Of a stretch of 64,000 bases of DNA, positions 46,177 to 60,653 are shown in pieces. Position numbers and translations under genes: made by a program. This DNA comes from Kitasatospora sp. Root107 (GTDB lineage Bacteria; Actinomycetota; Actinomycetes; Streptomycetales; Streptomycetaceae), in NCBI RefSeq assembly GCF_001424875.1, contig NZ_LMCT01000005.1, forward strand, positions 88,776 to 152,775, in the 5' to 3' direction. The notes beneath the pieces were generated by a model that was not told the DNA's origin, ran no database searches, and saw only the letters and a list, made by a program, of their open reading frames with translations. Within the stretch, counting starts at the first letter, position 1. Every line of letters starts with the position of its first letter.

Positions 46177-47037
46177 TCAGCCTGCTTGCGGGTCGCCGGG
46201 GGTGTAGGTCAGGTGCTTGACCTGACCGTCCTGGCCGGCCGGGCCGAGGTCCTTGCCGTTGACGTACACGTGCACGGCGCCCGCGTTGCCGATCACCAGC
46301 TTGACCTGCTTGGGGTCGGTGAAGGTCTGGGCCTCGCCCTGCTCCAGGTTGTTCTGGAACAGCGACTTCCCGGCGCCGTCCGTCGCGGTGACCCAGCTGG
46401 TGCCGCCCTCGGCGACCAGCTTGACGGTGACCTTGTCGGCGGGGGCGGCCGCGATCGCCTGGACGCTCGGCGCGGGCGCCGGGGGCTGCACCGAGGGCGA
46501 GGCGGACGCCGAGGGGCTGGGCAGCGGGGCGCTGGCGGAGCCGGCGGTGGTGGCGGTCTTCTCGTCGGAGAACAGGTTGAAGCCGATCAGCGCGACCACC
46601 GCGACGATCGCGGCCACCATGGCGCCCGTCCAGTTCGGACGGCGGTGGTCGGTGACCTTGATCGGGCCGGTGTCCAGCAGCTGGGTGGGCCGCTGCGCGG
46701 ACGGGGCGCCGCCGTGCGCGGCGTCGTACTGGGCGACCAGCGCCTCGCCGTCCACCCCGACCGCCTTGGCGAACGCCCGGATGTGGCCCCTGGCGTAGAA
46801 GTCGCCACCGCAGCGGGAGTAGTCGTCCTCCTCGATGGCGTGCAGGATCGGCACCCGGACCCGGGTGTCGGCGCTGACCTGATCGATCGTCAGCCCGGTC
46901 TGCCGGCGGGCGTCGGCCAGCACCCGGCCGATCGCGGGCAGCTCGACGACCGGCTCCGGCGTGGCCGGGGCTGCGGTCACGGAGTCGGGTGCGGAGGATC
47001 GGCGGTTGTCGCGGGGCGAGGACTTGCCGATGGTCAC
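46177..47037 (-). CDS. RodZ-like helix-turn-helix membrane protein
   Basis: A 286-residue protein. Cytoplasmic HTH_25 domain (about 30-95; IGRVLADARRQTGLTIDQ), span near 138-156 (MVAAIVAVVALIGFNLF), Pro/Ser/Ala linker, and C-terminal DUF4115 domain outside (about 200-286). This is the RodZ layout, linked to cell shape and envelope synthesis. GTG 47037 is chosen because AAAGG lies seven bases before it; a GTG nine codons upstream would place that site inside the gene. It follows ftsK and precedes rimO, all minus strand. Confidence 0.85.
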   Translation of the reverse strand: MTIGKSSPRDNRRSSAPDSVTAAPATPEPVVELPAIGRVLADARRQTGLTIDQVSADTRVRVPILHAIEEDDYSRCGGDFYARGHIRAFAKAVGVDGEALVAQYDAAHGGAPSAQRPTQLLDTGPIKVTDHRRPNWTGAMVAAIVAVVALIGFNLFSDEKTATTAGSASAPLPSPSASASPSVQPPAPAPSVQAIAAAPADKVTVKLVAEGGTSWVTATDGAGKSLFQNNLEQGEAQTFTDPKQVKLVIGNAGAVHVYVNGKDLGPAGQDGQVKHLTYTPGDPQAG

Positions 47038-47244
47038 TGGGCGCGCCTTTCGAGCGTTGGCCACCTGCTGAGAAGACAGTCTAGGGGTGGGCCGGGAGGC
47101 TTTCTCAAGCGGAGTAGGCCCGAACGTGCGGCACCACCCACCCGCCCTGACACCGGGTCAGCCGGATCGGAGTGCCGTGCACGGTGGGACGTACCCGTTC
47201 GGCCGATGGTTCCCCTCCTCCGAACGAGTGAGGAGGGGCCCAGG

Positions 47245-49887
47245 TCACCCGCGGAGCGTGATCAGGACGGCGTCGAGTTCGTCGGGCGTGATCAGTACGT
47301 CCCGGGCCTTCGAACCCTCGCTCGGACCCACGATGCCACGCGACTCCATCAGGTCCATCAGCCGCCCCGCCTTGGCGAAGCCGACCCGCAGCTTGCGCTG
47401 GAGCATCGAGGTGGAGCCGAACTGGGTGGAGACCACCAGCTCGGCCGCCTGGATCAGCAGGTCGAGGTCGTCGCCGATCTCCTCGTCGACCTCCTTCTTC
47501 GGGCCGCCGCCGACCACCACGTCCTCGCGGTAACGGGCCGTCAGCTGGTCCTTGCAGTGCTGGACCACCCGGGCGATCTCCGCCTCGGTGACGAAGGCGC
47601 CCTGCATCCGGACCGGCTTGGAGGCCCCCATCGGCAGGAACAGCGCGTCGCCCTTGCCGATCAGCTTCTCCGCTCCCGGCTGGTCCAGGATGACCCGGGA
47701 GTCCATCATCGCGGAGGTCGCGAAGGCCAGCCGGGACGGCACGTTGGCCTTGATCAGGCCGGTCACCACGTCCACCGAGGGCCGCTGGGTGGCCAGCACC
47801 AGGTGGATACCGGCCGCCCGGGCCAGCTGGGTGATCCGGACCACCGAGTCCTCGACGTCACGCGGGGCGACCATCATCAGGTCGGCCAGCTCGTCGACGA
47901 TCACCAGCAGGTACGGATACGGCGTCAGCTCCCGCTCGCTGCCCAGCGGCGGCTTCAGCGTGCCGGCCCGGACGGCCGCGTTGAAGTCGTCCACGTGCCG
48001 GAAGCCGAACGCCGCCAGGTCGTCGTAGCGCATGTCCATCTCGCGCACGACCCACTGCAGCGCCTCGGCGGCCTTCTTCGGGTTGGTGATGATCGGCGTG
48101 ATCAGGTGCGGGATGCCCTCGTACGCGGTCAGCTCGACCCGCTTGGGGTCGACCAGCACCATCCGCACCTCGTCCGGGGTGGAGCGCACCAGCACCGAGG
48201 TGATCAGGCAGTTGATGCAGGAGGACTTGCCCGCGCCGGTGGCACCGGCGACCAGGATGTGCGGCATCTTCGCCAGGTTGGCCATCACGGTGTGGCCCTC
48301 GACGTCCTTGCCCATGCCGACCATCAGCGGGTGCATGTCCTCGGCGGCGGTGCGCGAGCGCAGCAGGTCACCCAGGTTGACCATCTCGCGGTCCCGGTTC
48401 GGGATCTCCACGCCGACCGCCGACTTGCCGGGGATCGGGCTGATGATCCGGACGTCCGCGCTGGCCACCGCGTAGGCGATGTTCTTGGCCAGCGCGGTGA
48501 TCCGCTCCACCTTCACGGCCGGGCCGAGCTCGACCTCGTACCGGGTGACCGTCGGGCCCCGGGTGAAGCCGGTGACCTTGGCGTCCACCTTGAACTCCGA
48601 GAACACCCCGCTGAGCTGTGCCACCACCTCGTCGTTGAGCGCACTGCGGGCCTTGCCGGGAGCGCCGCGTTCCAGCAGGTCCAGCGAGGGCAACGCGTAG
48701 CCGCCGGACCCGCCGAGCTGGAGCTGCTCCATCCGCGCCGGAGCCTCCCCGTGGCCGTCCGGGGCGTCGGAGGCGCGGGCGGCCGGAACGGCCGGTTCCT
48801 CGGGCGGGGCGGTGTTGTCCTTGACCTGGTGCAGCATGCTCGCCACCGCCGGGGAGGCGGGCACGCCGTAGAGCAGCGCACCGTCCAGGTCGGCGGCCAC
48901 CCCGGCCGCGATGTCCCTGGTCTGGTACGGGTCCTGGTCCCCCGTCAGCGGCTCCGGCGCGGGCTCGTCGAGCTTCCTGCGCCGACGGCGGCGCCGGGCG
49001 CCGATCTCGTCCTCGGGGGTCTCCACGGTGTACGGCAGCGCGTCCGGGTCGGCGTCCTCGGGCGGCGCGGTGGAGTACTCGCGCTCGTGCTCCGGGCTGT
49101 CCGGGTCCTCGGGGCCCTCGACCACGCCGAGCTTCTGGCCAAGACCGCGCAGCCGCTCGGGGATCTTGTTGACCGGTGTCGCGGTCACCACCAGCAGGCC
49201 GAAGAAGGCGACCAGCAGCAGCAACGGCACCGCCAGCGGCGGCCCGGCGGCGGCCATCATCGGCGTGGACGCGGCCCAGCCGACGATCCCGCCCGCGGAC
49301 CTTATCCGGGTCGCCCCGCTGCCCATGGCCGGTGCGCCGCAGCCGATGTGCACCAGGCCGAGCACGCCGACCACCAGCGCGCTCAGACCGACCGCGATCC
49401 GGCCGTTGGCCTCCGGGAGTTCGGGGTGCCGCATCAGGCGGACGGCAATCGCCGCCAACAGGAACGGGACCAGCACGTCGACCCGCCCGAACAGCCCCGA
49501 CACCACGGCGGTCGCCGCCTCGCCGAGCCACCCCTGCGGGCTGAACCACGTCCCGGCGGCGGTCACCAGCGCGAGCGCCAGCAGCAGCAGCGCGACGCCG
49601 TCCTTGCGGTGCGCCGACGGCAGGTTCTTCGCACCGTCGCCGAAGCCGCGGAACAGGGCGCCTACGGCGTGCGCCAGGCCCAGCCAGACGGCACGTACGG
49701 CGCGGAAGAGTATCGGCTTCGGCGGGGGCGGCGGAGCGACGGGCGGTTTGGCCGCCGCCTTCTTCGCAGCGGGGGCCGGCGCCTTCTTGGCGACTGCCTT
49801 CTTCGCGGGCGCCTTCTTGGCCGGAGCCTTCTTGGCCGGCCCGGGCTTCGGGTTACGCGCCGCAGCGCCGGGCGTACGAGTGGCCAT
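47245..49887 (-). CDS. ftsK: DNA translocase FtsK/SpoIIIE
   Basis: An 880-residue DNA pump for chromosome segregation at septa. A lysine/alanine-rich N-terminus (KKAPAKKAPAKK) precedes about four spans (about 95-235). Then come an acidic/proline linker, the alpha-beta motor with Walker A VAGATGAGKSS and Walker B VIVDELADLMM, and a gamma winged helix with STSMLQRKLRVGFAKAGRLM, which reads orientation sequences. ATG 49887. The neighbours rodZ-like and rimO are downstream on the same strand. Confidence 0.97.
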   Translation of the reverse strand: MATRTPGAAARNPKPGPAKKAPAKKAPAKKAVAKKAPAPAAKKAAAKPPVAPPPPPKPILFRAVRAVWLGLAHAVGALFRGFGDGAKNLPSAHRKDGVALLLLALALVTAAGTWFSPQGWLGEAATAVVSGLFGRVDVLVPFLLAAIAVRLMRHPELPEANGRIAVGLSALVVGVLGLVHIGCGAPAMGSGATRIRSAGGIVGWAASTPMMAAAGPPLAVPLLLLVAFFGLLVVTATPVNKIPERLRGLGQKLGVVEGPEDPDSPEHEREYSTAPPEDADPDALPYTVETPEDEIGARRRRRRRKLDEPAPEPLTGDQDPYQTRDIAAGVAADLDGALLYGVPASPAVASMLHQVKDNTAPPEEPAVPAARASDAPDGHGEAPARMEQLQLGGSGGYALPSLDLLERGAPGKARSALNDEVVAQLSGVFSEFKVDAKVTGFTRGPTVTRYEVELGPAVKVERITALAKNIAYAVASADVRIISPIPGKSAVGVEIPNRDREMVNLGDLLRSRTAAEDMHPLMVGMGKDVEGHTVMANLAKMPHILVAGATGAGKSSCINCLITSVLVRSTPDEVRMVLVDPKRVELTAYEGIPHLITPIITNPKKAAEALQWVVREMDMRYDDLAAFGFRHVDDFNAAVRAGTLKPPLGSERELTPYPYLLVIVDELADLMMVAPRDVEDSVVRITQLARAAGIHLVLATQRPSVDVVTGLIKANVPSRLAFATSAMMDSRVILDQPGAEKLIGKGDALFLPMGASKPVRMQGAFVTEAEIARVVQHCKDQLTARYREDVVVGGGPKKEVDEEIGDDLDLLIQAAELVVSTQFGSTSMLQRKLRVGFAKAGRLMDLMESRGIVGPSEGSKARDVLITPDELDAVLITLRG

Positions 49888-49986
49888 GGGACAGCACCCT
49901 ACCGGGGCCCAGGCTCACCGGGCATGTGACGCACACTCAGGGCGCATAACCTTTTGCGCACGCCCCTTCAGTAGGGACAGTGCACG

Positions 49987-50607
49987 TTACGCAGAGCCGG
50001 GACGCAGCGCGTCAAGTGCCTTCCGCAGCCCCGCGAGCTTGCGCTCCAGGTGCGCCGCCGTGGCGGCGGCTGCGGTGTCGGCCGAGCCGTCGAGCTGCTT
50101 GACCAGCGCCTCCGCCTGCTCCTCCACCGCGGCGAGCCGGGCGGAGAGTTCGCCGAGCACCGGCGTCTCGCCGGCCTCCAGCTGGAGCCGGAGCAGCGCG
50201 GCCTGCTCCTTGAGCTGGCAGTTCTTCACGTACAGGTCGACGAAGACCGAGACCTTGGCCCGCAGCACCCAGGGGTCGAACGGCTTGGAGATGTAGTCGA
50301 CCGCCCCGGCCGCGTAGCCGCGGAAGGTGTGGTGCGGCCCGTGGTTGATCGCGGTCAGGAAGATGATCGGGATGTCCCGCGTCCGCTCCCGGCGCTTGAT
50401 GTGCGAGGCGGTCTCGAAGCCGTCCATGCCGGGCATCTGGACGTCCAGCAGGATCACCGCGAAGTCGTCGGTGAGCAGCGCCTTCAGCGCCTCCTCACCG
50501 GACGCGGCCCGGACCAGCGTCTGATCCAGCGCCGAGAGGATCGCCTCCAGCGCCAGCAGGTTCTCCGGCCGGTCGTCGACCAGGAGGATCTTCGCTTTCT
50601 GCACCAC
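49987..50607 (-). CDS. osaB: Response regulator without DNA-binding domain, OsaB-like
   Basis: A 206-residue protein. Receiver domain in residues 1-130: VDDRPENLLALE, phosphorylated Asp in VILLDVQMPGMDG, and YISKPFDPWVLRAK. The remaining 75 residues are a coiled coil rich in Glu, Leu and Ala, with no HTH. The start is GTG 50607 with AGGAGGG six bases upstream. The gene lies just downstream of the hybrid kinase, matching osaB of S. coelicolor, which is needed for growth at high osmolarity. The symbol rests on that context. Confidence 0.85.
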   Translation of the reverse strand: MVQKAKILLVDDRPENLLALEAILSALDQTLVRAASGEEALKALLTDDFAVILLDVQMPGMDGFETASHIKRRERTRDIPIIFLTAINHGPHHTFRGYAAGAVDYISKPFDPWVLRAKVSVFVDLYVKNCQLKEQAALLRLQLEAGETPVLGELSARLAAVEEQAEALVKQLDGSADTAAAATAAHLERKLAGLRKALDALRPGSA

Positions 50608-50855
50608 GACCCGCCCTCCTGCCGGTTGTCTGCCGATGGCGGCCGCCTTCGCGCCGCCCACCACTGCCCCGGTCATGCTAGCCGCACCCCCTCACCCGCC
50701 ACGTCGCTCCCGGCGATCGGCAGCGCGACAGTGCCGAAGCACACAGCAGTGCCGGAGCACCACGTCACCATTCGGTCACTGTTCGCAACGATGCGCGACC
50801 TTACCCGGTTCCCGTCCGAACCCGCCAGTGCGGCGGGAGAGCGCGGCCCCGGCGG

Positions 50856-55508
<4,653 letters not shown>

Positions 55509-55893
55509 CGAGGCCCTCCCAGATTGTGACCGTCTCCACGCCACCCCCTCGGGGTGACCACCGACCCGCCGCACTCGGGGCGGACGCCGGCGCACCTCGA
55601 CCGTAACCCTTCGGCCGGGTGCTGCGGACCCCCCAGTCTGACAGGACCGCCGCCGGGTGTCCGTCCCGTTGCACAGGGTCTGCACCCGGCCAGCGCAAAG
55701 CAACCCCCCGGAGCAGGCCGGTCCCCGGTCAGCCGGGTGGCCGGAATCACCCGCAGGTGCCTCTTTCCGCCCACCGGGCCCACGGAGGTGCCGCCGGAAA
55801 GTAGGGTGGGACGCTGCACCGACCCCGGGACGCCCGACCCAAGGGCAGATCCGACCGGGTCGGAGCTATCGGATCTGATGGGAGAAGTGGCAC
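55509..55893. promoter_or_regulatory. Divergent osaA/osaC intergenic region with nested dyad
   Basis: This 385-nt gap must hold both promoters. GATCCGA (55848-55854) pairs with TCGGATC (55869-55875), and inside it CCGAC-CGG-GTCGG forms another dyad. The structure ends 19 nt before the osaC start, so it could affect its translation or be an operator. No clear sigma-B type promoter or other feature was identified. Confidence 0.4.
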
Positions 55894-58428
55894 GTGGTCA
55901 CCGCACGCGCAGCCGCCACCTTCGAGCCGGTCAGCAGGTCGGCCGCCGCGGCGCGCGGCTTCGTCCGCGACGCGCTGCTCGGCTGGGGGCTGCCGGAGGT
56001 GGTCGACGACGCCGTGGTGCTGGTCAGCGAGCTGGTCACGAACGCCGTCGTGCACGCCGGGACGGCCGCCGAGGTGTGCTGCCTGCGCGAGGAGGAGACG
56101 ATCCGGGTCGAGGTGACGGACCGTCACCCGGAGCGCGGCCTGCCCTCGTTCGCCAACGTCCCCGCCCAGAGCTCCGAACGCTACGGCGACCCGGACGGCG
56201 AGGGCGGCCGGGGCCTGCTGATGTGCTCGGCCATCTCCAGCTGTTGGGGCGTCGAGTACTCCGCCGGGCAGAAGACGGTCTGGTTCCGCCTCGCCCTCCC
56301 CGAACACATCATCGGCACCCGGTACGCGCTGCCCGCCCTGCCCGGCAGCGAACTCCCGGGCGCTGACGGCCCGGTCCTGGTGGCCGTGGTCCAGGTCGAC
56401 GAGCAGGGCCTGGTCAGCGCCTGGAACCAGGACGCCGAGGCGCTGCTGCGGCTCCCCGCCGAGCAGGCGGTCGGCCGGCCCTGGTCCACGCACGTGCTCT
56501 GGCCGCCGGACGGCCCCGAGCTGGCCGAGACGCTCAAGCTGGCCCGCTGGGAGGGCGGCTTCTCGCTCCGGCTGGACGGACAGCCCGAGGTGTACGCGGT
56601 GCAGGTCCGGATCAGGGACACCCACGGCATCCCGTCCACGCTCTGCCTGCTGGTGCACGAGAGCGACCGAGCGGTGCTCCGCTCCCCCGCCACCGGCTCC
56701 GACGCCCCGGCCGGCGTCGAGCCGCTCGACCTGCTGGTCGGGCACATCGGCACGGACGACCTGAGCGGCCTGCTGCAGCGGATCGTCGAGCGGGCCCGCG
56801 ACCTGCTGGACGCGGACGCCGCATACCTGCTGCTCACCACCGACGACGAGACCGAGTTCGAGCTGCGGGCCGCCACCGGCCTGCCCGGCGCGAGCCGTCG
56901 GCACGCGCCGATCCCGGTCGACTCCGGGGCCGGGCGGTACGACTCGGCCCGGCTGCCGGCCGTGCACGAGGACCTCGCCGTACGGCCCAACGTCGCACCG
57001 CTGCTGGCCGGTTCGGGGCTGCGCTCACTGATCACCGTCCCGCTCAAGGTGGACGGCCGGCTGACCGGTTCGCTCGGGGTGGCCGCCGCCGGGCCAGGAC
57101 GGTACGACAACGAGGACGCGCTGCGGCTGCAGTTCGCCGCCGACCGGGTCGCGCTCGCCCTGGAGAGCGCCCGGCTGACCGAGCTGGAGCGGCTCCGGCG
57201 CGGCTCGCTCTCCTTCCTGGTGGAGGCCTCCGACCTGCTCGCGGGCACTCTCGAACACGGCCAGACGCTGGCCCTGATGGCGCAGATGGCGGTGCCCACA
57301 CTCGCCTCCTGGTGCGCCGTCTACACCACCCACGACGCCGGGGCCGAGCTGGCCTTCGTGCTGCACCAGGACGAGGACCGGATCGACCAGCTGCGCGCGC
57401 TGCTGGACAAGACCCCGGCCCCGGAAGCCGGCCCCGACAACGGCGTCCGATTCTGGACCGCCCCGGTCGAGACCGCCCGGCAGAGCGGGCTGACGGACAG
57501 CCCGGAGCTGGCCGGGCTGCTCGGCGAGACCGTGGTGCTCCCGCTGGCCGCCCGGAACCGGGTGATCGGCCTGCTGGTGCTCGGCGTCTCCACCGGCATG
57601 CGGTTCCGCCAGGAGATGCTGGAGCTGGCCGAGGACCTGTCCCGCCGGGCCGCCCTGGCACTGGACAACTCCCGGCTCTACTCCGAGCGCACCGCCACCA
57701 GCCAGGCCTTCCAACGGGCGCTGCTGCCACCGGAGTTGCCGAAGATCCCGGGCGTCGAGGTGGAGGTCTTCTACCAGGCCGCGGGCGAGGGCAACGAGGT
57801 CGGCGGCGACTTCTACGACATCTTCCCGATCCGCGAGGGCACCTACGGCTTCGCGATCGGCGACGTCTGCGGCACCGGCCCGGAGGCCGCCGCCGTCACC
57901 GGGCTGGCCCGGCACGCGCTGCGCCTGCTGGCCCGGGAGGGGCTGGACGGACCGCAGCTGCTCGGCCGGCTGAACACCGCGATCCTGGACGAGGGCACCC
58001 GCAGCCGCTTCCTCACCCTGCTCTACGGCGAGTTGACGCCCCTGGCGGACGGCAGCACCGAGCTCTCGCTGGTCTGCGCCGGGCACCCGCTGCCACTGCG
58101 ACTGACCACCGACGGCCGGGTCGACGCGGCCGCCACCCCGCAGCCGCTGCTCGGCGTGTTGGACGAACTCGAGCTGGTGGCCGAGCAGTTCACGCTCTAC
58201 CCCGGCGAGGTCCTGCTCTGCGTCACCGACGGCGTCACCGAACGCCGGGAGGGCCAGCGGATGTTGGGCGACGACGGGCTGGCCACCGTGCTCACCGGCT
58301 GCACCGGCCTGACCGCCGGCGCGGTCTCCGCCCGGGTGCAGCGGGCGGTCGAGCGGTTCGCCGCCGAGCCGCCGTCGGACGACATGGCCATCCTCACCCT
58401 GCGCATTCCGGAACAGCGCACGGGCTGA
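55894..58428 (+). CDS. osaC: Anti-sigma-factor kinase/PP2C phosphatase fusion, OsaC-like
   Basis: An 844-residue multidomain protein. An RsbW-like ATPase (1-135; ELVTNAVVHAG, GRGLLMCSAI) is followed by a PAS-like domain (about 150-270), GAF (about 290-430), a second GAF (about 450-600) and SpoIIE/RsbU PP2C phosphatase (about 620-840; GGDFYDIFPI, GDVCGTGPEAA, PPSDDMAILTL). It combines kinase and phosphatase of the sigma-B partner-switching type. In S. coelicolor OsaC restrains sigma-B after osmotic stress. GTG 55894 has GGGAGAA upstream. It is divergent from osaA. Confidence 0.9.
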   Translation: MVTARAAATFEPVSRSAAAARGFVRDALLGWGLPEVVDDAVVLVSELVTNAVVHAGTAAEVCCLREEETIRVEVTDRHPERGLPSFANVPAQSSERYGDPDGEGGRGLLMCSAISSCWGVEYSAGQKTVWFRLALPEHIIGTRYALPALPGSELPGADGPVLVAVVQVDEQGLVSAWNQDAEALLRLPAEQAVGRPWSTHVLWPPDGPELAETLKLARWEGGFSLRLDGQPEVYAVQVRIRDTHGIPSTLCLLVHESDRAVLRSPATGSDAPAGVEPLDLLVGHIGTDDLSGLLQRIVERARDLLDADAAYLLLTTDDETEFELRAATGLPGASRRHAPIPVDSGAGRYDSARLPAVHEDLAVRPNVAPLLAGSGLRSLITVPLKVDGRLTGSLGVAAAGPGRYDNEDALRLQFAADRVALALESARLTELERLRRGSLSFLVEASDLLAGTLEHGQTLALMAQMAVPTLASWCAVYTTHDAGAELAFVLHQDEDRIDQLRALLDKTPAPEAGPDNGVRFWTAPVETARQSGLTDSPELAGLLGETVVLPLAARNRVIGLLVLGVSTGMRFRQEMLELAEDLSRRAALALDNSRLYSERTATSQAFQRALLPPELPKIPGVEVEVFYQAAGEGNEVGGDFYDIFPIREGTYGFAIGDVCGTGPEAAAVTGLARHALRLLAREGLDGPQLLGRLNTAILDEGTRSRFLTLLYGELTPLADGSTELSLVCAGHPLPLRLTTDGRVDAAATPQPLLGVLDELELVAEQFTLYPGEVLLCVTDGVTERREGQRMLGDDGLATVLTGCTGLTAGAVSARVQRAVERFAAEPPSDDMAILTLRIPEQRTG

Positions 58429-58470
58429 CTCGGTCGAGAGTTGTCGCCGTACATCTGACGACCCGACAAT

Positions 58471-58485
58471 TTGTGGGATTCACAA
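58471..58485. promoter_or_regulatory. TTGTG-N5-CACAA dyad upstream of the acetate-uptake gene
   Basis: A perfect 5-bp inverted repeat with a 5-nt spacer lies in the 270-nt gap between osaC and the acetate-uptake gene. Two GGGTAC sequences (58486-58491 region and near 58505) follow; they resemble the -10 of sigma-B promoters, but no matching -35 was found. No other feature seen in the gap. Confidence 0.35.
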
Positions 58486-58698
58486 GGGTACAAGCCTGTC
58501 CGGCCGGGTACACAGATCTCACCGGGGAACACCCCGGAGGGGACTCGACCGACAGCTCCGACCTGCCGGTTCATCACTCAGCCGCAGCCGCCGCACCCTG
58601 GAACCGTCCCTGGTTCCGTGCGCCCACGGCCGGCACGCGCACCCACTTCACGCACACTCCTGCCGCGTTCGCGGCGCCCAGAGTGAAAGGAGCCTCCG

Positions 58699-59253
58699 GT
58701 GAGCAACGAAGCTACCGGGGCGAACGCCCGATCCGCCGATGCCGGCAACCTCGGCTACCTGGCTCTCGGTCTGACCCTTCTCGCGTACGGCATCCTCGGC
58801 ACCGGGGTCTTCTCCGGCACCGGCCTCAAGGACGCCGCCTCAGTCGCCCACCTGGTCGGCGGGCTGACCCTCTTCATCGCCGGTCTCTGGCAGCTGCGCA
58901 GCGGCGACGGCTTCACCGGCACCGCCTTCACCGGCCTCGGCGCCTTCTGGGCGACCTGGTCCACAGCAGGCGGCGCAAGCAAGAACGCCGCCGGGCTGTT
59001 CCTGCTGCTCTGGGCCCTGCTCGCACTGAGTCTGACCCTGGCCGCCTGGAACTCCGGGCTGTTCAGCCGACTCATCTACGGCCTGTTCACCCTCTCCCTG
59101 GTGCTCAGCGCGCTCGGCGTGCTGAACAGCAGCTCCGGCCTCGGCAAGGCGGGCGGCTGGCTGGCCGCCGTCGCCGGCCTGGCCGCCTGGTACTCGGCCA
59201 CCGCCGCGCTCACCGAGAGCGGCTGGGGCCGGGCGGTGCTGCCGACCAAGTAG
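58699..59253 (+). CDS. Acetate uptake transporter, GPR1/FUN34/SatP family
   Basis: A 184-residue membrane protein with six predicted spans covering residues 18-172. NLGYLALGLTLLAYGI corresponds to the family's opening NPxPLGL-type span, changed at the first position, so the match is somewhat diverged. The family imports acetate or succinate with protons. GTG 58699 has GAAAGGAG upstream. The stop codon is the first base pairs of the long hairpin at 59252-59414. Confidence 0.85.
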   Translation: MSNEATGANARSADAGNLGYLALGLTLLAYGILGTGVFSGTGLKDAASVAHLVGGLTLFIAGLWQLRSGDGFTGTAFTGLGAFWATWSTAGGASKNAAGLFLLLWALLALSLTLAAWNSGLFSRLIYGLFTLSLVLSALGVLNSSSGLGKAGGWLAAVAGLAAWYSATAALTESGWGRAVLPTK

Positions 59254-59414
59254 GACCCTGTGTCGGTTGGGGGGTGGGTGAAGGAGCGGTGGTGGGGTGC
59301 GTGCCTCGGCGGTGCCGAGGAGGGAGTCCATGCGGAGCATCGGCGACCGACGAGAAGCCGTCGAGGTGCGTGCCCCGGCGCCGCGACGCCGCCCCCCAAC
59401 CGACACAGGGTCCT
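59252..59414. repeat. Long hairpin with 23-bp perfect stem between convergent genes
   Basis: Bases 59252-59274 (from within the TAG stop; core ACCCTGTGTCGGTTGGGGGG) pair perfectly with 59392-59414. The 117-nt interior holds a 7-bp hairpin CCTCGGC-GGT-GCCGAGG (59304-59320) and a direct repeat GGTGCGTGCC (59296-59305 and 59365-59374). It may act as a bidirectional terminator or be a small non-autonomous mobile element. The sequence is unrelated to copies A-E. Confidence 0.8.
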
Positions 59415-59496
59415 GGCCTCCACGGAGGTCGGTTCACCACCTACCGCAGCCGGGCCGCCCGCCCCACCGGGCGGCCCGGCTGCGGCGCGTCCCTGC

Positions 59497-60591
59497 TCAG
59501 AGCAGCACCGCGCCCAGCGGCAACCGCCCCGCCGCAAGCTTCCGGGCCTGACCGGTCGCCAGGTCCACCACGGTGATCCCGTCCCAGCCGCCCGGTCGGC
59601 TGAACCCGCCGGTGACGTACGCGGTCCGGCCGTCCGGGGACGCCACGACGTCCTCGTGCGGACCGTCCAGCGCGACCAGCCGTTCGGCACCGCCGGGGCT
59701 CCGGACGGTCAACGACGGCCCGTGGTCCTCGGCGCCGATCGCTCCGGTGCCCACCACCAACAGGGTGCCGTCCGGGGTCAGTGCGGTGCCGTGCTGATGG
59801 GTGTCGGCCGTCATCCGCTCGACCGTCACCTGCCCGGTCGTCGGATCGAGCACCGCCAGCCGCTCCCCCTCGAAGGGCAGCAACAGCCTTCCGTCCGACC
59901 GGACTTCGGCGTAGTGCGGCTTCAGCCAGGACCCCAGGCCGCCTTCGGTCCCGTACGGCGCCACCTCCATCCGGCGCGGGCGCAGCCCGTCCACCGGCAC
60001 GGCCGTCACGTCGAAGGAGTCGTGCCCGACCGCGTACACCTCCCGCCCGTCCCGCGACACCAGCACGTCGAACGGCCGCCGCCCGACCGGCACCACGTCC
60101 GTGACCCGCTGCCCCGCCGCGTCGAGCACCTCCAGTACCCCCGGCTTCCCCGGCACGTTGACCCCGACGAAAACCTGCCGCCCGTCCGGCGAGAGCGCGA
60201 TGCCCATCCCGCCGCCCCGGTACTCGCCGGTGGTCACCGATCCGGTCGCGGTCCGGTACGGCACCACCGCGAGCAGCCGCCGCTCCCGGGTGTCCAGCAC
60301 GGCCGCCCCCTCGGCGGTCGCCACCCAGGCCCGCCCGTCCGGGCCGAGCGCCACACCCCACGGCGCGGTACCGACCCGCACCGAACCGGTCGGGCCGGTG
60401 GCCGGGTCGACGAAGGTCACGGTGTCGCCGCCGAAGTCGGTCACCAGCAGGGTGCCCGGCTGCACGGTCGTCGCCTGCGCCCTCGGCTTCACCTGCTCCG
60501 TCTGCTCCGTCTGCTGTGCTGCCGGACCTCCGCAGGCCGCCAGCAGTACCGCCAGTACCCCGAGCCCGACCGCAAGCCGCCGACCGCCCAT
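59497..60591 (-). CDS. YncE-like beta-propeller lipoprotein
   Basis: A 364-residue exported protein. Lipobox LLAACG at residues 16-21, then a short linker and seven-bladed propeller repeats (GVALGPDGRAWVAT, GIALSPDGRQVFVG, DVLVSRDGREVYAV, DVVASPDGRTAYVT). Such proteins bind nucleic acid or small ligands or act as scaffolds; the role is unknown here. It faces the sensor kinase divergently, with 142 nt between. Confidence 0.85.
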   Translation of the reverse strand: MGGRRLAVGLGVLAVLLAACGGPAAQQTEQTEQVKPRAQATTVQPGTLLVTDFGGDTVTFVDPATGPTGSVRVGTAPWGVALGPDGRAWVATAEGAAVLDTRERRLLAVVPYRTATGSVTTGEYRGGGMGIALSPDGRQVFVGVNVPGKPGVLEVLDAAGQRVTDVVPVGRRPFDVLVSRDGREVYAVGHDSFDVTAVPVDGLRPRRMEVAPYGTEGGLGSWLKPHYAEVRSDGRLLLPFEGERLAVLDPTTGQVTVERMTADTHQHGTALTPDGTLLVVGTGAIGAEDHGPSLTVRSPGGAERLVALDGPHEDVVASPDGRTAYVTGGFSRPGGWDGITVVDLATGQARKLAAGRLPLGAVLL

Positions 60592-60653
60592 CTCCGTCCC
60601 GCCTTCCGTCGCCCTACCGCCATCCTCCGACCCGTGCCGAGCGCCGGAGTCCG

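Noticed and set aside
44785..49929. 1714-codon plus-strand open frame opposite rimO, rodZ-like and ftsK
   Set aside because: It spans three well-supported minus-strand genes and their intergenic gaps, and encodes repetitive, domain-free sequence.
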